Shown here: positions 31,108-33,165 of the stretch, piece by piece
How positions within the stretch are numbered: the first letter of the stretch is position 1
How the letters are laid out: every line of letters begins with the position of its first letter
From: UBA993 sp964436815
GTDB taxonomy: Bacteria > Bacillota > Dethiobacteria > DTU022
Direction: 5' to 3'
Assembly (NCBI GenBank): GCA_964436815.1
Contig: CAYTER010000023.1
Location: 1 to 33,165 of the forward strand
DNA: 33,165 nucleotides
Notes under the pieces: model-generated
What the model was told of the DNA's origin: nothing
The model's database searches: none
Seen by the model: the letters and a program-made list of their open reading frames with translations, nothing else
Position numbers and translations under genes: made by a program

Positions 31108-31572
31108 ATGATGAAAGTCAATAGCATAATAATTGTATTACTGCTCCTGGTAGCAATCTTTGTAGCTTCGTGCGCCCCGCAGCCTGCGGTTTCTCCTTCC
31201 GAACCCCCGGTTCCTGAAGAACCTGGCTTGGAAGACACAACTGAACAGCAGGTTGAATATATCAGGATCAGTGCGGCCGAGGCGAAAGAGATGATCGATA
31301 GCGGGGATGTCGTGATTCTTGATGTTCGCACTGTTGAAGAATTCGAGGCGGGACACATTGAAGATGCGCTGCTTATTCCCGATTTTGAAATCGAGAACCT
31401 GGCAGAAGAAATCCTGACCGACAAAGACGCTGTTATCCTGGTTTACTGCAGAACGGGCAGACGCAGCGAAATTGCCTCCCGGAAGCTAATCGATCTCGGT
31501 TATACCAGGGTCTATGATTTTGGCGGTATCGTTGACTGGCCTTACGAAGTTGTCACTGAAAACGGTTCGTAA
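31108..31572 (+). CDS. Rhodanese-domain lipoprotein
   Basis: The 154-residue protein has a lipoprotein signal peptide with lipobox VASC (Cys22), then a proline/glutamate-rich linker (25-50), and a rhodanese domain from 53. The active-site loop CRTGRR has Cys114; LDVRTVEEFEAGHIEDA is the usual upstream segment. It would transfer sulfane sulfur outside the membrane, or only bind it. Two ATGs (31108, 31111) are possible starts after AGGGGAAG. It stands before the MFS gene with a 21-bp gap and has its own promoter. Confidence 0.92.
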   Translation: MMKVNSIIIVLLLLVAIFVASCAPQPAVSPSEPPVPEEPGLEDTTEQQVEYIRISAAEAKEMIDSGDVVILDVRTVEEFEAGHIEDALLIPDFEIENLAEEILTDKDAVILVYCRTGRRSEIASRKLIDLGYTRVYDFGGIVDWPYEVVTENGS

Positions 31573-31593
31573 CCATCACAGATCAGATAGCCG

Positions 31594-32982
31594 GTGATTA
31601 CAATCAGCAATAAATTCAGCACAAGTCTTGTATTGTTCGTAGTTGCGGTCAGTCATTTTCTGATGCCCTACATGCTTACCTCCATCAGCGTAGCCCTGCC
31701 TGCCGTCGGTAGTGAATTCTCGATCGATGCCATTTTATTAAACTGGGTCGCTACTTCCTATATCCTGGCTTCAGCGATGTTTTTAATCCCTTTCGGCAAG
31801 ATCGCTGATATTTACGGCAGGAAGAAAATTTTTACCTACGGGTTTATTATCTTTATCGTTACCTCCCTCCTCTCTGCTCTTTCAACTTCGGCGGCGATGC
31901 TGATTTTGTTCCGCTTTCTGCAGGGTGTCGGCAGCGCCATGATCTCCAGTACCGCCGTGGCGATTATCACCTCGGTCACCCCTATAACAGAAAGGGGAAA
32001 AGCCCTGGGGGTAAATGTTGCGGTAGTTTATTTCGGGCAGGCTGTTGGCCCCTATATCGGCGGGCTGTTAACCCAGTACTTCGGGTGGAGAAGTATTTTC
32101 TATTCAATTCTGCCGGTCTGCGTGCTGGTGGTGGCGCTGATCATCTGGAAGATTGACGAGGAATGGGTGGAAGAAAAAGCGCTTAAGTTTAATTACGCCA
32201 GTGCTGCAATTTACAGCATTACATTTGTAATGATTATGTATGGGTTTTCACTTGTCCCCGAAATCAGCAGTCTCTGGTTAATCGGATTGGGGGCAATCGG
32301 CTTTATCTATTATATCCGCCGCGAAGCCAAAGTGGATAATCCGCTGCTGAATATCAGCCTGTTCAAAAACAACAGGGTCTTTGCTTTTTCAAACCTTGCT
32401 TCCCTGATCAGTTACAGCGCCACTTATGCGATCATCTTTTTAATGAGCCTTTACCTTCAGTATATCCAAATGCTGACCCCGCAAATGGCCGGCCTGGTGT
32501 TAATGTCGAAAGCCATTGTGCAGGGTGCCTTTTCACCGCTCGCCGGCAGTCTCTCAGACCGGTTTGATCCCAAACTGCTGGCTTCGATCGGCATGGGTTT
32601 ATCAGGGGTATCGCTATTTATGCTGGTCTTTATCGGCCCGGACACATCGCTTGTTTTTATAGTTGTAGCGATGGTTATTATCGGGTTGGGACTCGGCCTC
32701 TTCGTATCGCCCAACACCAACGCGATCATGAGCTCTGTCGAAAAAGAATACTATGGAGTTTCATCGGCTATCCTGGCAACGATGAGGCAGGTAGGGCAGC
32801 TCTCGAGCATGGCGATTGTGATGGTCCTCTTTGCTTCGATTATTGGCAAGGTGGAAATTACTCCAGAGTATTACCCGCTGCTCATCACCGCGACCAGGAT
32901 TTCATTTGTTGTTTTCGGGGTACTCAGTATTCTCGGCATCTTCTTCTCGCTGGCCCGGGGTAAATTGGAGCGGGCAGGGTAG
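31594..32982 (+). CDS. MFS transporter, EmrB/QacA-like (14-helix) drug exporter
   Basis: This 462-residue membrane protein has about 14 hydrophobic segments. The first halves carry motif A as GKIADIYGRKK and motif C as AVGPYIGGLL; the second half has GSLSDRFDPKL. The length and the number of helices fit the DHA2 family, which exports drugs or other organic compounds with protons. The start is GTG at 31594 and the ribosome site is poor, so the first codons are less sure. It lies 21 bp after the rhodanese gene and ends before a terminator near the window edge. Confidence 0.9.
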   Translation: MITISNKFSTSLVLFVVAVSHFLMPYMLTSISVALPAVGSEFSIDAILLNWVATSYILASAMFLIPFGKIADIYGRKKIFTYGFIIFIVTSLLSALSTSAAMLILFRFLQGVGSAMISSTAVAIITSVTPITERGKALGVNVAVVYFGQAVGPYIGGLLTQYFGWRSIFYSILPVCVLVVALIIWKIDEEWVEEKALKFNYASAAIYSITFVMIMYGFSLVPEISSLWLIGLGAIGFIYYIRREAKVDNPLLNISLFKNNRVFAFSNLASLISYSATYAIIFLMSLYLQYIQMLTPQMAGLVLMSKAIVQGAFSPLAGSLSDRFDPKLLASIGMGLSGVSLFMLVFIGPDTSLVFIVVAMVIIGLGLGLFVSPNTNAIMSSVEKEYYGVSSAILATMRQVGQLSSMAIVMVLFASIIGKVEITPEYYPLLITATRISFVVFGVLSILGIFFSLARGKLERAG

Positions 32983-33127
32983 AGGTTATCAATCGAATAT
33001 CATCGTCTTGATTGTGATCAGTTCGCGTTCGATTCTGTTTTTCACTTGTTTTACCCCATTGTTCCTCCCGGCATTTGCTAAAACATTAACAGGCTGTATA
33101 CGTAACGTCAAATTGCGATGCAATACA

Positions 33128-33161
33128 AGAAGAGCACGGTTATTAATATCCGTGCTCTTCT
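33128..33161. terminator. Terminator-like hairpin at the right edge
   Basis: AGAAGAGCACGG pairs perfectly with CCGTGCTCTTCT (12 bp) around a 10-nt loop. The T run, if any, would fall just beyond the window, and the direction is uncertain. It is about 145 bp after the MFS stop; no gene was found in between. Confidence 0.6.
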
Positions 33162-33165
33162 ACTG

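Noticed and set aside
32990..33159. Open minus-strand frame of about 56 codons at the right edge
   Set aside because: No start codon with ribosome site, no recognisable protein pattern, and it overlaps a terminator-like hairpin.

Overview
The window looks like chromosome from an anaerobic, mesophilic, low-to-moderate GC Firmicute of the Clostridia type, possibly a syntroph or acetogen relative. The reasons are near-consensus sigmaA-type promoters, strong AGGAGG ribosome sites with frequent TTG/GTG starts, superoxide reductase beside a PerR-like Fur protein, an aldehyde:ferredoxin oxidoreductase, corrinoid methyltransferase parts, and lysine synthesis by the DapL route. The assignment is inferred; there is no rRNA or tRNA to anchor it. 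I see no mobile element, CRISPR array or phage gene.

Region 1 (1-4.9 kb) is a set of single genes: the 3' end of a CofE-like ligase, lnt (apolipoprotein N-acyltransferase), a MarR regulator with no ordinary start codon, a DUF4349 lipoprotein, an orphan HutP-family RNA-binding protein and a zinc-finger membrane protein. Region 2 (4.9-7.9 kb) holds a long AT-rich intergenic stretch, a cold-shock protein with a ~125-nt leader, and a redox/metal group (PerR-like Fur, ZIP transporter, superoxide reductase) with a clear operator over the fur promoter. Region 3 (7.9-15.1 kb) has an MFS transporter and a DUF3786 protein on the minus strand, facing a lysine operon dapB-dapA-dapL-lysA followed by a TspO-related membrane protein.

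Region 4 (15.7-31 kb) is the part most likely to be a specialised system. It reads: AOR and iron alcohol dehydrogenase (minus strand), a complete branched-chain-type ABC importer (binding lipoprotein, two permeases, two ATPases), a C_GCAxxG_C_C protein, a corrinoid protein plus a GntR/UTRA regulator (minus), a second corrinoid protein plus a UroD-family methyltransferase (plus), a DUF1638 protein and a MoaD/ThiS-like protein (minus), and an MBL-fold hydrolase followed by a short-chain dehydrogenase (plus). AT-rich CTATAT/ATATAG palindromes sit in the promoters at 18.9 and 25.9 kb, with a weaker direct-repeat version at 29.3 kb, which suggests one regulon.

The working hypothesis is import of a small methylated or alkoxylated compound, corrinoid-dependent removal or transfer of its alkyl group, and oxidation of an alcohol/aldehyde product by the dehydrogenases and AOR. 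The UroD-family protein lacks all three zinc ligands of the MtaA class, so its chemistry is not predictable from that class. No corrinoid reactivase and no second methyltransferase is present in the window. The right end carries a rhodanese lipoprotein, a 14-helix-type MFS exporter and a terminator.
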